A DNA stretch of 64,000 nucleotides from Patescibacteria group bacterium (lineage in GTDB: Bacteria; Patescibacteriota; Gracilibacteria; UM-FILTER-43-11): contig JAHIUN010000012.1 of NCBI GenBank assembly GCA_018817125.1, positions 1-64,000 of the forward strand, written 5' to 3'. The notes beneath the pieces were generated by a model that had not been told where the DNA came from, ran no database searches, and was given only the letters and a program-made list of their open reading frames with translations. This document shows, one piece after another, positions 8,212-19,100 of this stretch. The position numbers were made by a program, and so were the translations under genes. Position 1 is the first letter of the stretch; each line of letters begins with the position of its first letter.

Positions 8212-9276
8212 ATGAAAAAATTATTTACAAAATCTTCAAAAAAAATAGGAGCTGCGCCCGGAACGTTAGTGCATATTGGCAAAAGAAAAAGTGAAAAAGT
8301 GAAAATTTCTTATATCGATTATGACGAAAATAAATTAGAAGAAAAAAAAGTTAAGACAATTGAAGAAGTCTTTCCTTTTAAGGGTCTTCCCAGCATAACA
8401 TGGGTTAATGTCGACGGACTCCATGATATAAAATTGATTGAAAAGATTGGTACCTATTTCCAGTTTCACCCACTCGTAATGGAGGATGTCTGTAACACAG
8501 GCCAACGACCGAAGATGGAAGATTTTGATGACTACCTTTTCATCGTTTTAAAAATGCTGACCTATGACGATAAAAAAGATGAGGTCAATGCGGAACAAGT
8601 GAGTTTTTTAGTTGCTTCAAATTATATTATCTCTTTCCAGGAAAAAGAGGGGGATATCTTTGACCCCGTCAGAGAGCGCTTAAGAAATAGCAAAGGCAGA
8701 ATACGAAAAATGGGAGCCGACTATTTAGCCTATGCTCTTATAGATATCATAGTGGATCATTATTTTACCATTATTGAAAAACTCGGCGAACATATTGAAA
8801 ACCTTGAAGAAGAGGTGATCAAAAATTCTACGCCCTTGACGCTTCAGAAAATCAATCATCTTAAAAAAGAAATGCTGTTTATAAGAAAGTCAATTTGGCC
8901 ATTACGTGAACTCATCAGTGGATTGGAGCGTTCGGAAACACCCATTATCCAATCCGAAACTTTTGTTTTCCTGAAAGATGTCTACGACCACACTATCCAG
9001 GTAATCGATACCATAGAATCATTCCGTGATATCGCATCCGGAATGGTGGATAGTTACCTCTCAAGTGTTAGCAATCGCATGAACGAGATCATGAAAGTTT
9101 TGACAATATTTGCTGCCATATTTATTCCGCTAACCTTTGTGGCTGGCATTTATGGCATGAATTTCGATTTTATGCCCGAACTCCATTGGAAATGGGGCTA
9201 TGGAATGATTTGGGGAATATTTCTTACCCTTGGCATCGGAATGCTTTTCTATTTTAAGAAGAGGAAATGGCTTTAG
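8212..9276 (+). CDS. corA: CorA-type magnesium/cobalt transporter
   Basis: 354 residues: a large cytoplasmic alpha/beta domain, a long helix, and two C-terminal membrane helices. The CorA signature GMN is present in FVAGIYGMNFDFMPEL (about residue 318), followed by the second membrane helix and a basic tail KKRKWL. The N-terminal WVNVDGLHDI and HPLVMEDV blocks are also typical. Function: pentameric Mg2+ uptake channel. Confidence 0.93.
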   Translation: MKKLFTKSSKKIGAAPGTLVHIGKRKSEKVKISYIDYDENKLEEKKVKTIEEVFPFKGLPSITWVNVDGLHDIKLIEKIGTYFQFHPLVMEDVCNTGQRPKMEDFDDYLFIVLKMLTYDDKKDEVNAEQVSFLVASNYIISFQEKEGDIFDPVRERLRNSKGRIRKMGADYLAYALIDIIVDHYFTIIEKLGEHIENLEEEVIKNSTPLTLQKINHLKKEMLFIRKSIWPLRELISGLERSETPIIQSETFVFLKDVYDHTIQVIDTIESFRDIASGMVDSYLSSVSNRMNEIMKVLTIFAAIFIPLTFVAGIYGMNFDFMPELHWKWGYGMIWGIFLTLGIGMLFYFKKRKWL

Positions 9277-9320
9277 TAAATCAAAACGAAAAAATTATAG
9301 AAAAAATAATTTAAACTCAC

Positions 9321-9518
9321 ATGCCCTGCCCGCACTTTACCAATTGTCCGCTTCGGATCTTTGAAAAAGAAGGGCGGTTAAGCGACTGCTGGAAGAATGA
9401 ATTCTGCACCACGGATACCAATTGGAAAAATTGCGTTCGATATCAGGAAGCCATTCAAAATATCCCTCATCCGGATCACCAAATGCCTGACGGAACATTT
9501 GATGAAAGCTTAAAATAA
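9321..9518 (+). CDS. Small cysteine-rich protein
   Basis: 65 residues with cysteines at MPCPHFTNCPL, SDCWKNEFC and NWKNCVRYQ. The CxxxxxC...C...C...C arrangement suggests a structural zinc or iron-sulfur site. No known family is recognised with certainty. The codon pattern and the spaced cysteines make a real gene likely. It follows corA after 44 bases on the same strand. Confidence 0.6.
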   Translation: MPCPHFTNCPLRIFEKEGRLSDCWKNEFCTTDTNWKNCVRYQEAIQNIPHPDHQMPDGTFDESLK

Positions 9519-9572
9519 AACCAGACCATTGGATGAACGGTTTGTAGGCGTTTTTTTGAGGTGCGTAACTTA

Positions 9573-9601
9573 TTGACATTTCTTATAAAAAATGCTTAAA
9601 T
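9573..9601 (+). promoter_or_regulatory. Promoter for the cyclase gene
   Basis: TTGACA, 17-base spacer, TTAAAT. It leaves a leader of about 150 bases with a CCGCT-cata-AGCGG hairpin (9660-9673). Confidence 0.55.
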
Positions 9602-9758
9602 TATACCCTTAGTCCTCTGGCCATGCCTAACATACTTTAAATGCCGATCGGCAAAATTCCGCTCATAAGCGGATGGTTTGTTGTGGTAAAGCTGTGGACT
9701 AATTGATCTTTTACATCGTTCAATCACTTATAACTATTGATTCGAATAGGAGGGAATC

Positions 9759-11402
9759 ATGCCCGACAAAAAAAAGGAGATAAGCGTGGCAACCGCCACA
9801 GAAGATGAAACCTGCGGAACCGCTCCGGCGCCTCGCCGGGAAAAAGTAAAGCGGTTTCGTAAGATTTCGATGGTAACGAAGATGATCGGTCTGATGACAG
9901 CTCTAATGCTGGTTGCCAGCCTGGCTTATTACCTGCTGACTTACCGTGAAGCAGGAAAAGCGATTGAGGATATCATCCTCATTTCCGGCGAGCAATTAGT
10001 CGGCAGTATGGCTGATTCCATCACGACTGAGATGTACAACATGCGCGACGAGACCCAGCGGCAGCAAAGCATCAGCAATCTGACGCTCATCATGAAGAAG
10101 CGGCTGGCAGGCAAGGGTTCACAGGGCATCGAAGATGCCTACATCCTCAACAAGGATTTTTCCATCCTGGTCGCTAAAGAGGGTTGGAAGCAGGGGGGGA
10201 CTTATGAAAACCCCGACCCCCTGAAGGAACTTGCCGGTGTGCAGACGATTTATTCCGACGCGCACATCAGCACCGTAGCCTCCCCCGTTCAGTACAGCAA
10301 GATTACCATGGGTTTTGTGGTAATGACGTTCAATAAGAACGCTGCCGAGCAAGCACGACGACGCATCATGATGATGTTCCTTTTCATCTTTGGCGTGATA
10401 TTTATCGGCATGGTTATCATCCTGCGCTTCACACTGCGTCATCAGCTGAAACCTATCGTAAACTTGGGACGTGCCTCAGATGAGTTCGCCAAAGGCAATT
10501 ACGACTTTGATCTGGCGGAAGCCCCCGGCAATGACGAAGTGGCTACGACTATTCGTAGTTTCAAACGGATGATGCAGGACTTTCGCGTCATCGCCCGTTT
10601 CAGCAACCGTGTGCTGGTCAATAAGATCAGACGGGGTGAGATGGCTGAAAAGGCCGAGGAGATAAACCTGACCGTCTGTTTTATGGACGGGGTTGGTTTC
10701 ACTAACTGGTCTGCGGCTCACACTGCCCCCAAAATCGCTGACCATCTGACGGATTACTTCACCCTTTCCGGACGACTGATGGATCAAATGGGTGGCCTCA
10801 TCGACAAGACCATTGGTGACGCCATTCTGGCGTACTTTGGCGTCGATGAGAAGGAATCAAAAGCGCCTGCTCAAAACGCCATCCGCGCGATGTTTGCTAT
10901 CCAGTACATGGTCTCATTTGCCAACTACGCCTTCCATACATTCCACGGGCGTTTGCCTTTGGATTTCCGGATTGGCGTAGCTGCCGGCCGTTGCGTACTG
11001 GGTGCCATCGGCGTAAAAGGCGTGCGGATGGACTTTACCATCGCCAGCGTTGTTGCTAATTTAGCGCAACGTCTGGAATCCATGGCGGAACCGGGCGGTC
11101 TGCTAATCGACAGCTACACCTACCTGAACAGCGGAGGTGAAAGCTATCTGGTCGTCGAAGGTCCGACTCTGGTCAGGCCAAAGGGCTTCAAACAGAAGGT
11201 TCCTGCCTACAAAGTCATTACCTATAAGGCCAAGGAGGACAAAGAAGCCTTTTGCCGGGATCTTACTGCCTGCGCCCTTTCCACAGAGGTCCGCGAAGTG
11301 CTTAGCCTCACCGAAGAGGACTGGCAAAAATACGCCGACCATGTACGTGAGTGCTTGAACGACAATGAGCCCAGGATGCCGTTTCGCTATTCGGCAGACT
11401 GA
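9759..11402 (+). CDS. HAMP-containing class III adenylate/guanylate cyclase
   Basis: 547 residues: a cytoplasmic basic start, a membrane helix near 45-65, an extracytoplasmic segment (65-200), a second helix (203-225), a HAMP domain (225-285) and a class III nucleotidyl cyclase domain (300-470). Metal-binding aspartates are visible in CFMDGVGFT and IGDAILAYFG, and the base-contact Lys in DKTIGDAI. The usual GDxVN segment reads ASVVANLAQRLE: the transition-state Asn and Arg are kept, but the purine-contacting Asp is replaced by Val, so substrate choice is uncertain. It has a strong AGGAGGG ribosome-binding site, a promoter and a terminator of its own, unlike its neighbours. Stop is TGA. Confidence 0.88.
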   Translation: MPDKKKEISVATATEDETCGTAPAPRREKVKRFRKISMVTKMIGLMTALMLVASLAYYLLTYREAGKAIEDIILISGEQLVGSMADSITTEMYNMRDETQRQQSISNLTLIMKKRLAGKGSQGIEDAYILNKDFSILVAKEGWKQGGTYENPDPLKELAGVQTIYSDAHISTVASPVQYSKITMGFVVMTFNKNAAEQARRRIMMMFLFIFGVIFIGMVIILRFTLRHQLKPIVNLGRASDEFAKGNYDFDLAEAPGNDEVATTIRSFKRMMQDFRVIARFSNRVLVNKIRRGEMAEKAEEINLTVCFMDGVGFTNWSAAHTAPKIADHLTDYFTLSGRLMDQMGGLIDKTIGDAILAYFGVDEKESKAPAQNAIRAMFAIQYMVSFANYAFHTFHGRLPLDFRIGVAAGRCVLGAIGVKGVRMDFTIASVVANLAQRLESMAEPGGLLIDSYTYLNSGGESYLVVEGPTLVRPKGFKQKVPAYKVITYKAKEDKEAFCRDLTACALSTEVREVLSLTEEDWQKYADHVRECLNDNEPRMPFRYSAD

Positions 11403-11409
11403 GCGATGT

Positions 11410-11435
11410 GACCCCTCTCCGGAGGGGTCTTTTTT
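11410..11435 (+). terminator. Terminator of the cyclase gene
   Basis: ACCCCTC-tcc-GGAGGGGT stem followed by seven T residues. Confidence 0.85.
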
Positions 11436-12831
11436 ACTGCCCGTTTGCCTCTTGCATCAGGCCTTCTAAAATTTCAACCTGTTTTTGCGCACGGGCGTTT
11501 GAAGGATCAAGGAGTAAAACTGCCCGATAATAACGGATAGCCTTTTTTGGCTGCTGCTCAACAAAAGCCTTTTCAGCCCTTTCTGTTAAAAGCTTTAAAG
11601 TAAAAACTACTTCCCTCTTTTGGGTCATAAGTTCCTTGCGATACTTTTTATGGACTTCTTTCAATTCGGTAATTGCCTCATTGTCCCTCCCTTCATCCAA
11701 AAGCCCATTAACTCTTTTTAGCTTTTCACTGATATTCACAGTGGCCTTAGGCATTTCGGGCACAACAGGCGCTTCCGCGTTCTTTTGTTCGGATTTTGCG
11801 GTTTTACGTCGCTGCCAGAACCGTCGGCGTTTGGGTTTTTTCGGTTCCTCCGGATAAGGACTTTCCACTTCTTTTACAATAGCCGCCAAACCCTCTGCCA
11901 ACCCTCCTAATCTTTCTTTTGGGACATCATCTTTTTTTAGATCAGCGATTTCTGCCCGAATTTCCTGAAGTCTTTTTTGAGATGTGTTTCTGGCCTCTCT
12001 TTCCAATACCCCAACTTTAACTTTTTTATCCTTCCAAGCTTTTTTGTGCCAATATTCCGCAGCCAATACCATATCTTTATAACTTTCTGACATAACCTGC
12101 CCCGGCAAAATGAACTTTTCCGATAATTTTAAAATAACTAACGCCTCTTTAAAATTTTTCCTTCTAAAATATTGTTCACCGATTTGCCAGCAGACCTCTA
12201 AAAAATTTTCCTTTTTAAACAATTCTGGATCACGATTAAGCGCTTGGGTGATGTCATACATACGCTGAAGCGCTTCTGCCAATTTCAGATAATCATCCAC
12301 CATATAAAGATCGGCAATTTTATCGTAGCTTAATTCAAAATATTCTTTTTTCAAGGCTTCTATTTTTTCTTCTAACGCTTTAATCGCTTTTTCGGTATTT
12401 TCGTAATCAGGATGTTCCTTGTCCATTCGGGACAGGGCTGATTTCAATGATGCCAATCCTTCCGGATAATTATTCTGGCTCTCTTGTTTTGCGGAAGTGA
12501 GTTCATTACCTTTTTTTAATAGCAGGCTTATTTGTTCCTCCAAACCATCCTGGAGCTCTTCAATAGTACGATGATCTGTCTCCGTCAGTTTTTTAATATC
12601 CGCGCGCGCGTACAATTGCAGTGCTTCTAAAAACTTGCCTTCTTCGCCCGCCAAACGAGCCCTGTCAACCGTATCGCTAAACGGTTTGTAATCGGGTTTT
12701 TTGTCTGGATGTACACACCCTTGTTCCAACGCCCCACTGCCAAATACGAACGCAAGCGCAAGAACGGCTCGTATCTTAGACACGCGACTATCCGGATTCT
12801 TCGATGGGACTAATGGAGGGCGTTTAAACAT
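11434..12831 (-). CDS. Exported TPR/coiled-coil protein
   Basis: 465 residues. Residues 20-40 form a hydrophobic export signal ending in ALEQGC, an imperfect lipobox, so lipoprotein status is uncertain. Long charged helices follow (60-310), with a basic patch RRRFWQRRK near 335. The C-terminus ends in TPR-like helices (LLDEGRDNEAITELKEV and PKKAIRYYRAVLLLDPSN). Such proteins usually scaffold envelope complexes; no partner can be named. It converges with the cyclase gene, whose terminator abuts its stop. Confidence 0.65.
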   Translation of the reverse strand: MFKRPPLVPSKNPDSRVSKIRAVLALAFVFGSGALEQGCVHPDKKPDYKPFSDTVDRARLAGEEGKFLEALQLYARADIKKLTETDHRTIEELQDGLEEQISLLLKKGNELTSAKQESQNNYPEGLASLKSALSRMDKEHPDYENTEKAIKALEEKIEALKKEYFELSYDKIADLYMVDDYLKLAEALQRMYDITQALNRDPELFKKENFLEVCWQIGEQYFRRKNFKEALVILKLSEKFILPGQVMSESYKDMVLAAEYWHKKAWKDKKVKVGVLEREARNTSQKRLQEIRAEIADLKKDDVPKERLGGLAEGLAAIVKEVESPYPEEPKKPKRRRFWQRRKTAKSEQKNAEAPVVPEMPKATVNISEKLKRVNGLLDEGRDNEAITELKEVHKKYRKELMTQKREVVFTLKLLTERAEKAFVEQQPKKAIRYYRAVLLLDPSNARAQKQVEILEGLMQEANGQ

Positions 12832-13073
12832 AAGGCAGGCAACGTTTATTCTTTTATTTAATACGGGAGTTGATTGAAAATGTTACATGAAAGGATAAAA
12901 CTCTAATATATTTATAGAATAAAGTCAACCCTATATAGGTATATAATAAAATACTATTGACAAAATGTAAAATAGCGTCTAAACTGGTAAGCCTTTGTCG
13001 CCACCCGTTTGTAAATCCCCCTCGACCTAATAAAGTTGCCCACCCGACTAATATTATTTAATCAGGTGGTTTT
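12832..13073. other. Intergenic region carrying the RHS promoter
   Basis: A/T-rich region between divergent genes. It holds the promoter at 12957-12985 and a CCACC...GGTGG inverted repeat (about 13040-13069) just before a 38-codon ORF. No other gene is visible. Confidence 0.5.
12957..12985 (+). promoter_or_regulatory. Promoter for the small ORF and the RHS gene
   Basis: TTGACA, 17-base spacer, TAAACT. Confidence 0.65.
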
Positions 13074-13190
13074 ATGAATAATAAACATCTCATCAAAGCC
13101 GCTCTCCGCTCCCTTGTCCTTTTAAACCGCATCACTCATCGATTGCTTGAGCAATTAGAGCAAATGCTGGAAGTAAATAAAAACAAATAA
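13074..13190 (+). CDS. 38-residue basic helical peptide upstream of RHS
   Basis: The ATG at 13074 is preceded by AGGTGG four bases upstream. It encodes a peptide starting MNNKHLIKAALRSLVLLNR and ending in a Leu/Glu-rich amphipathic helix with a basic tail, stopping with TAA three bases before the RHS ATG. Tight spacing and the ribosome-binding site suggest a translated leader or coupled gene. No family is recognised. It could also be a chance ORF. Confidence 0.4.
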   Translation: MNNKHLIKAALRSLVLLNRITHRLLEQLEQMLEVNKNK

Positions 13191-13193
13191 CTC

Positions 13194-16100
13194 ATGGCCA
13201 ACCACCAGGATATTTTATTTGTTAACACAATTTTAATGCTCACAATAAAGCGACTGTTGCGATTTGCCCTGATCCCGATTCTTTTAATCAACTTATTTAT
13301 TCCCCAGTTGACCTTTGCTGAGGATATTTATTCGCCCGACAATGCCAATCGCCCCGACCCACTCCAGGCGGCAAAACACCTTCAGCGCAATGTTCAAGTT
13401 GGAGAGTTTAGTGGAGCAGCTCTTTATGATTACCCAATCGCATTACCCGCTGACAGAAATGGTTTAACGCCTTCGGTTCAGCTCACGTACAACAGTCAGG
13501 ATTCTTCATTGGATAATCTGGTGGGGTATCGATGGAATCTGAATCTTTATTCCATTAAACGCTTTAATCAAAAGGGCGTTGAAAATCTTTATAACCGCAA
13601 TGACTTTGTGGCCAATACGCCTGCCGGAGGCGGGGAACTGATTGCCACCCAACTGACCAATGGGCATCTTGGACAATATAGACAAAAAGTCGAAGGATCT
13701 TTTGCGCGGTACGAGTATCGGGAAGACGGGAGTTGGCTGGTGACGGATAAACAAGGAACTCAATACCTCTTTGGGCAAACAGAAGAAGGGCGACAGTTTG
13801 ATCCGGATGATTCCAGCCATGTTCACCAATGGATGCTTCAGGAAATCCGCGACCGGAATGATAATTTTGTCCGCTACACTTATTTTAAAACGGATAACCA
13901 ACTCTACCCCAAAACTATTCGCTATACCGGCCATGGGAATGAGGATGGTATTTTTGAAGTGCGGTTTCTGCCGTTTGCCAATGATGAGACTGGTAGTCCG
14001 CGGACTGATGAGCATTTTGGTTTTGATAAAGGCTTTAGAGTGGATACTAATTATTTAATAACCGGTATTGAGATTTACGCCGACAATCAGCTCAGACGAG
14101 AATATGACATTACCCACACGACCGTTGACCCGCTGGTAAAACAAACGATTGGAAGTATTACCGAAACGGGTTACAGCTTAACCGGACAAACCACGACCTT
14201 GCCGCCAACCACTTTCGAATACACCCCTTCGAATGTACGCTGGGAAGAAACAGATGATTATCTGCCGAACTGGTTTTTTGAAACTTGTTACTACGAATGT
14301 GAAGGGGCTAAAAACGTCTATTCATGGGATATGACAGGAGATGGGCTGGTTGATTTTGAATATTATGGAGCTCCTAACGGCGGCAATTATCAAAGGATAC
14401 GCGCTGTTAACAACGGACAAGGAGGATGGGATTATGGAGAAGCCGGCTATATTGGCAATTCACCTATCTACGAAGGCGGCGTCCCTAACATGTCGACTAA
14501 AGCCATTGATTTTAATAATGATCTTCGCCCTGACATTGTCCAATCTTATGAAATGTGGAATGCTGACCGAACTCAGATATTGATTGGCAGCCAAATCCGT
14601 CTAGAATCCGGACAGACTTTTAATAATGCCATTGATATCGCTATGGGCGCCATAAGTGCCGGAAGTTTGGATAATGGAGCATCTATTGCTGATTTAAACG
14701 GAGATGGATTACCGGATATGATTCGTAGTCGCACATACTACCAAGCCACTCCGACCAATCAGACCTGCCTCAATAATGAAGGGAACTCTTGTGAATTGAC
14801 TGATTTATGGGAAGCACCCGGGGCGATTATTGTGGATGATGAACACAATCAGATGCCTCGACAAGCCTACGTGCAGGATTGCAATCACGATGGATTGGCG
14901 GATATGTATTCTTTTGGATATTGGGGAACAGGTGTGTGGGCAAATGACGGCAAAGGCGGATGGATAAACAATGTACCGGGAGAATGCCGTTTCTCTACCA
15001 TGGATGACAATGTCCGTCGTTCTTTGGATGCCAATGGTGATGGCCTCATGGATTATGTGGAATCATACCGGACGATTACTTATTCAGGGCTCTATGACAC
15101 CAATCTACTTCATATCAATACAGGGAACAGAAATCAGGATTACACAAACCTGTTTCCTATCAATTTTGGTCAGACAGGGGGTTCTTACAACAGAGATATG
15201 GGGGTTCGGCTGGTCGATCTGAATGGGGATTTACTTCCCGATATTATCCAAAGCCTTAAAACCACAACGATTGAGAACAATCCTGTAATAACTATTACCA
15301 AAAAGGTCTATATGAACCGCGGAAGCCGTCCGTACTTCCTGAAAACCGTTCATACCAGCCAGGGCGGACAAGTGGACCTGGAATACAAGACTTCTGCCCA
15401 GTACATTCGGGACGACGGCACACAAGCTAATCCTGATTTGCCGATCATTACCACCACGGTCAGCAAAATGACCGTGCACGACGGTATGGGGAATGTAAGC
15501 CCCGTGGAATATTTTTATGAAGACGGTCATTATCACTATAATTCCGTGGACGATCGCGAGATGGCGGGTTTTCGGGTGGTGACGAAAACGGATGCGCTCG
15601 GCTATCAGACTAAAACTTATTATCACCAAGGCGAAAACAGTGTGGCGGATACAGTGAATGGAGAATGGAACGACCATATTAGTAAAAAAGGTACACCATA
15701 CCGTGCGGAGATTTATGATGAACAAGGGCGTTTGGTGCGTGCAACCATCAGCCGCTACGAAAAACAGAACTTAGTCTATGGCCGCACCTACCCTTATTTA
15801 AAACGGACAGTGGCGGTTGATTATAATCCGGAAAACGGTTCAAACCGCGCAACCGCTAAGGCTTTTGAGTATGACGCGTATGGCAATCCGACCCTGATGA
15901 CGGATTATGGAGAAGTTCAGTTAAGCAGTAATGCCGGTGAATTCAGCGATGTGGGAATGGATTTAATCCGGCAGGAAAATACATTTATTTATAATACAAC
16001 TGACCATCTGACCGGCTTCCCGTCGGAACAGAAAACATTTAACCAAAACGCCCAGCTCCTCGCCCATCAACGGACGTATTACGATGAATTGGCATTAGGA

Positions 16101-19100
16101 GAAATAAGTAAAGGTAATCCGACCAAATCAGAAAACTGGTGGGATACGGAAAACCGGTTTGTTGCAAGTACCGCTGAATATGATGACTATGGCATGGTGA
16201 TACGGCAGACCAATCCGCGTAGTTACACTGGCACTGTTTCATACGATGCCAACCATTTATTTCCGGCAAACCAGACCAACGCGCTAGGACATACTGTAAC
16301 AACCGATTATGATGTTGCGGGAAATTTGTTACAAAGCACGGATCCAAATGGAGCCATGATGCAGAACACTTACGATGGATTAGGTCGTTTAATAAAAACT
16401 GAAGGCACCAATCCAGCAACAGGTGGGCTAGACACCTTAAAAACCGTTATTTATAACGACTATTCATTGCCCCGAAGCGCCCATGAAACAGTGCATAATG
16501 ATGACGGCATTCAAGTGGATAATTATACCTATGCGGATGGGCTAGGACGCGCCATTGAAAACAAGTCGGAAGGGTCCAATGGCCAGTGGACGACCACCAT
16601 GACTCTGTTCGACGAACGGGGAAATGTCAAAAAATCCATCCAGGCTTATTTTAGCCAGTCACCGGGTTTTGAATATTTGGATGAAAACCGGATCGGAACT
16701 TCTTTTACTTATGATGTGTTAGGGCGGGCGCTAACGACAGTAAATCCTTTGGGCACCACGATGACGGATTATGGATTGTGGGAAATAGCCGTAACGGATC
16801 CGAATGGCCAATCAAAAGATTTTGAATATGATGCACGCGGACGCCTTATTGGAGTGACCGAACACAATGGCGCGGAAAACTATCAGACCGCTTATCAATA
16901 TGACGCCCCGGGAAATCTGATTAAGATAGCGGACGCGTTGGGTTATGTGCGTGATTTCACCTATGACAATTTCGGCCAACGCCTCACGCAAACAGACGCC
17001 CATCAGCCAGGCCAAAACCATGGTTTATGGCAATATGAATATGATGACAATGGCAATCTTAGCCAGCGAACAGACGCGCTGGGACAGACGGTACAATTCG
17101 TTTATGACGCATTAGATCGTATGAATCAGGAAGATTTTTTGGATGAGCCGGGGGCGGAACTGACGTTTGTTTACGACCAGGGGCAAAGCGCCATAGGACG
17201 GCTGAGTACAGTAAACGGCCAGAATTACCAGCATAATTTTGAATACGACCTATTGGGTCGGGTATTCCGTGATCAGAAAATAATCGATGGCCGTGATTTT
17301 ACTTTCGCCTATAATTATGACTTGATGGGGGGTGTTACCCAGATGACGTATCCGGATGAGATGACCGTCAATTACGATTACAACAACGTCCATCAGCTTA
17401 GCCGGGTTTACGCGGATGGTAAGACTTTTGTAGACCAATTCGACTACACGCCATTGGGACAACTGGCTCAGCTGACTTTGGGAAATCAGGTAGTGACCAC
17501 TAACACGTATGAACCGAATGAGATGTGGCGGCTAAAAGAAAAACAAAGCCTTCGGTATGGTGTGGAACGGTTACAAGATTTTCAATACACGTATGACGCG
17601 ATGGGGAATCTGATGGAATTGATCGATGAAAGCAACGGAAGCACGGCTAAAAATGTTAATTATTTATACGATGATCTGTACCGGCTGACGGAAGCCCGCT
17701 ACACCAATCTGGGCAATGGGGAACCGAATCTGACCATGAATTACCAGTACAACACGATTGGTAACATGGTTTATAAATCGGATGTTGGAACATTAGAATA
17801 CCTGCATCACAATCCGCATGCCGTAACCAAAGCCGGCGCGCAAACTTATGTTTATGACCTCGCCGGCAATATGACGGATCATGATGGCGACGCGCTGAAT
17901 TACGATTACCGTGGGCGCATGGTTCAGAGTGGGGATGGTACGACGTACACTTACGATGAGGCAGGTGACCGAATTAAAAAAGATGATAAATATTACCCAA
18001 ATAAATATTACGAAGTTGATGGTAATAAAGAATCAAAATTCGTTTTTGCCGGCGCTCTTAAAATCGCCAAAGTAGTTCGAGTACTTATTACACCGCCGAC
18101 GGTGGAACCAGTTGTGGAGCCTGTGGAAGAACCTTCTTACACATTCCGCGGGACTAAAGAAGCTGGCTTGGCGTTGTGGGTAAATGGAGTGGAAATTCTG
18201 CCGGCTGGCGATGAGACAATCTGGGAATGGACAACTGATCTGATGCTGGGGGATAATGTGTTTGAATTTTTTACCAAACAAGACGCGGACACCGCCAGCA
18301 AACGGGTGGCCCAAACCATTCATTATGAAATCCCCACGCCAACGGTGGAGCCGGTGAACAGTCCTGTAACAACGACTCGGTTAATACTGCGCGGAACCAA
18401 GCGCGCGAACACCAGTATCTGGATCAATGGAGGGGAGGCGGTTCCATTAAACGACCAAACTAATTGGGAATATGAAGCTGTACTTCAGGCAACACAAAAC
18501 CCATTTGAAATCCATGCCGAAGACCGCCTGAATCAGGCCAGCGATAGTGTGCAGTTTACAGTGGCCTATGTGGCTCAGGCGCCGACTGTGGACAATTTCA
18601 ATCAGCCAGCGACCTCCAATCCACTTACCATTCAGGGGACCAAGGGTGCGGATATGAATCTTTGGATTAATGGAAATGAAGTGATATCTATCGACAATCA
18701 AACAAGGTGGCAAACAGATCTTCGGCTTCAGAAGGGCGTGAATACTTTTACCATTACTTCTAAAAATGAATTCGGGGTTGAAAGTACAGGGGTGGTGCTG
18801 ACCATTCCGTATAACATTAACGCGCCGACGGTGGATCCTGTTCAGTCTCCCACATCGAACGCGATGGTGACATTGATTGGCACCAAGCGGGCATACACCA
18901 GCTTGTGGATCAACGGGAAGGAAACGGTTCCGATAAACGCGGATGAATTCTGGGCGTATACGGTAACGTTAACCGGACTTCATAATGAATTCACTCTATT
19001 TACTAAAGATGAAGAGGGGCTGGAAAGTGATTCGATAATGGTCGCAATTGACTATGAAGCCGCTCCGCCTACGGTTGATCCGGTTTCTTCACCCACTTCG

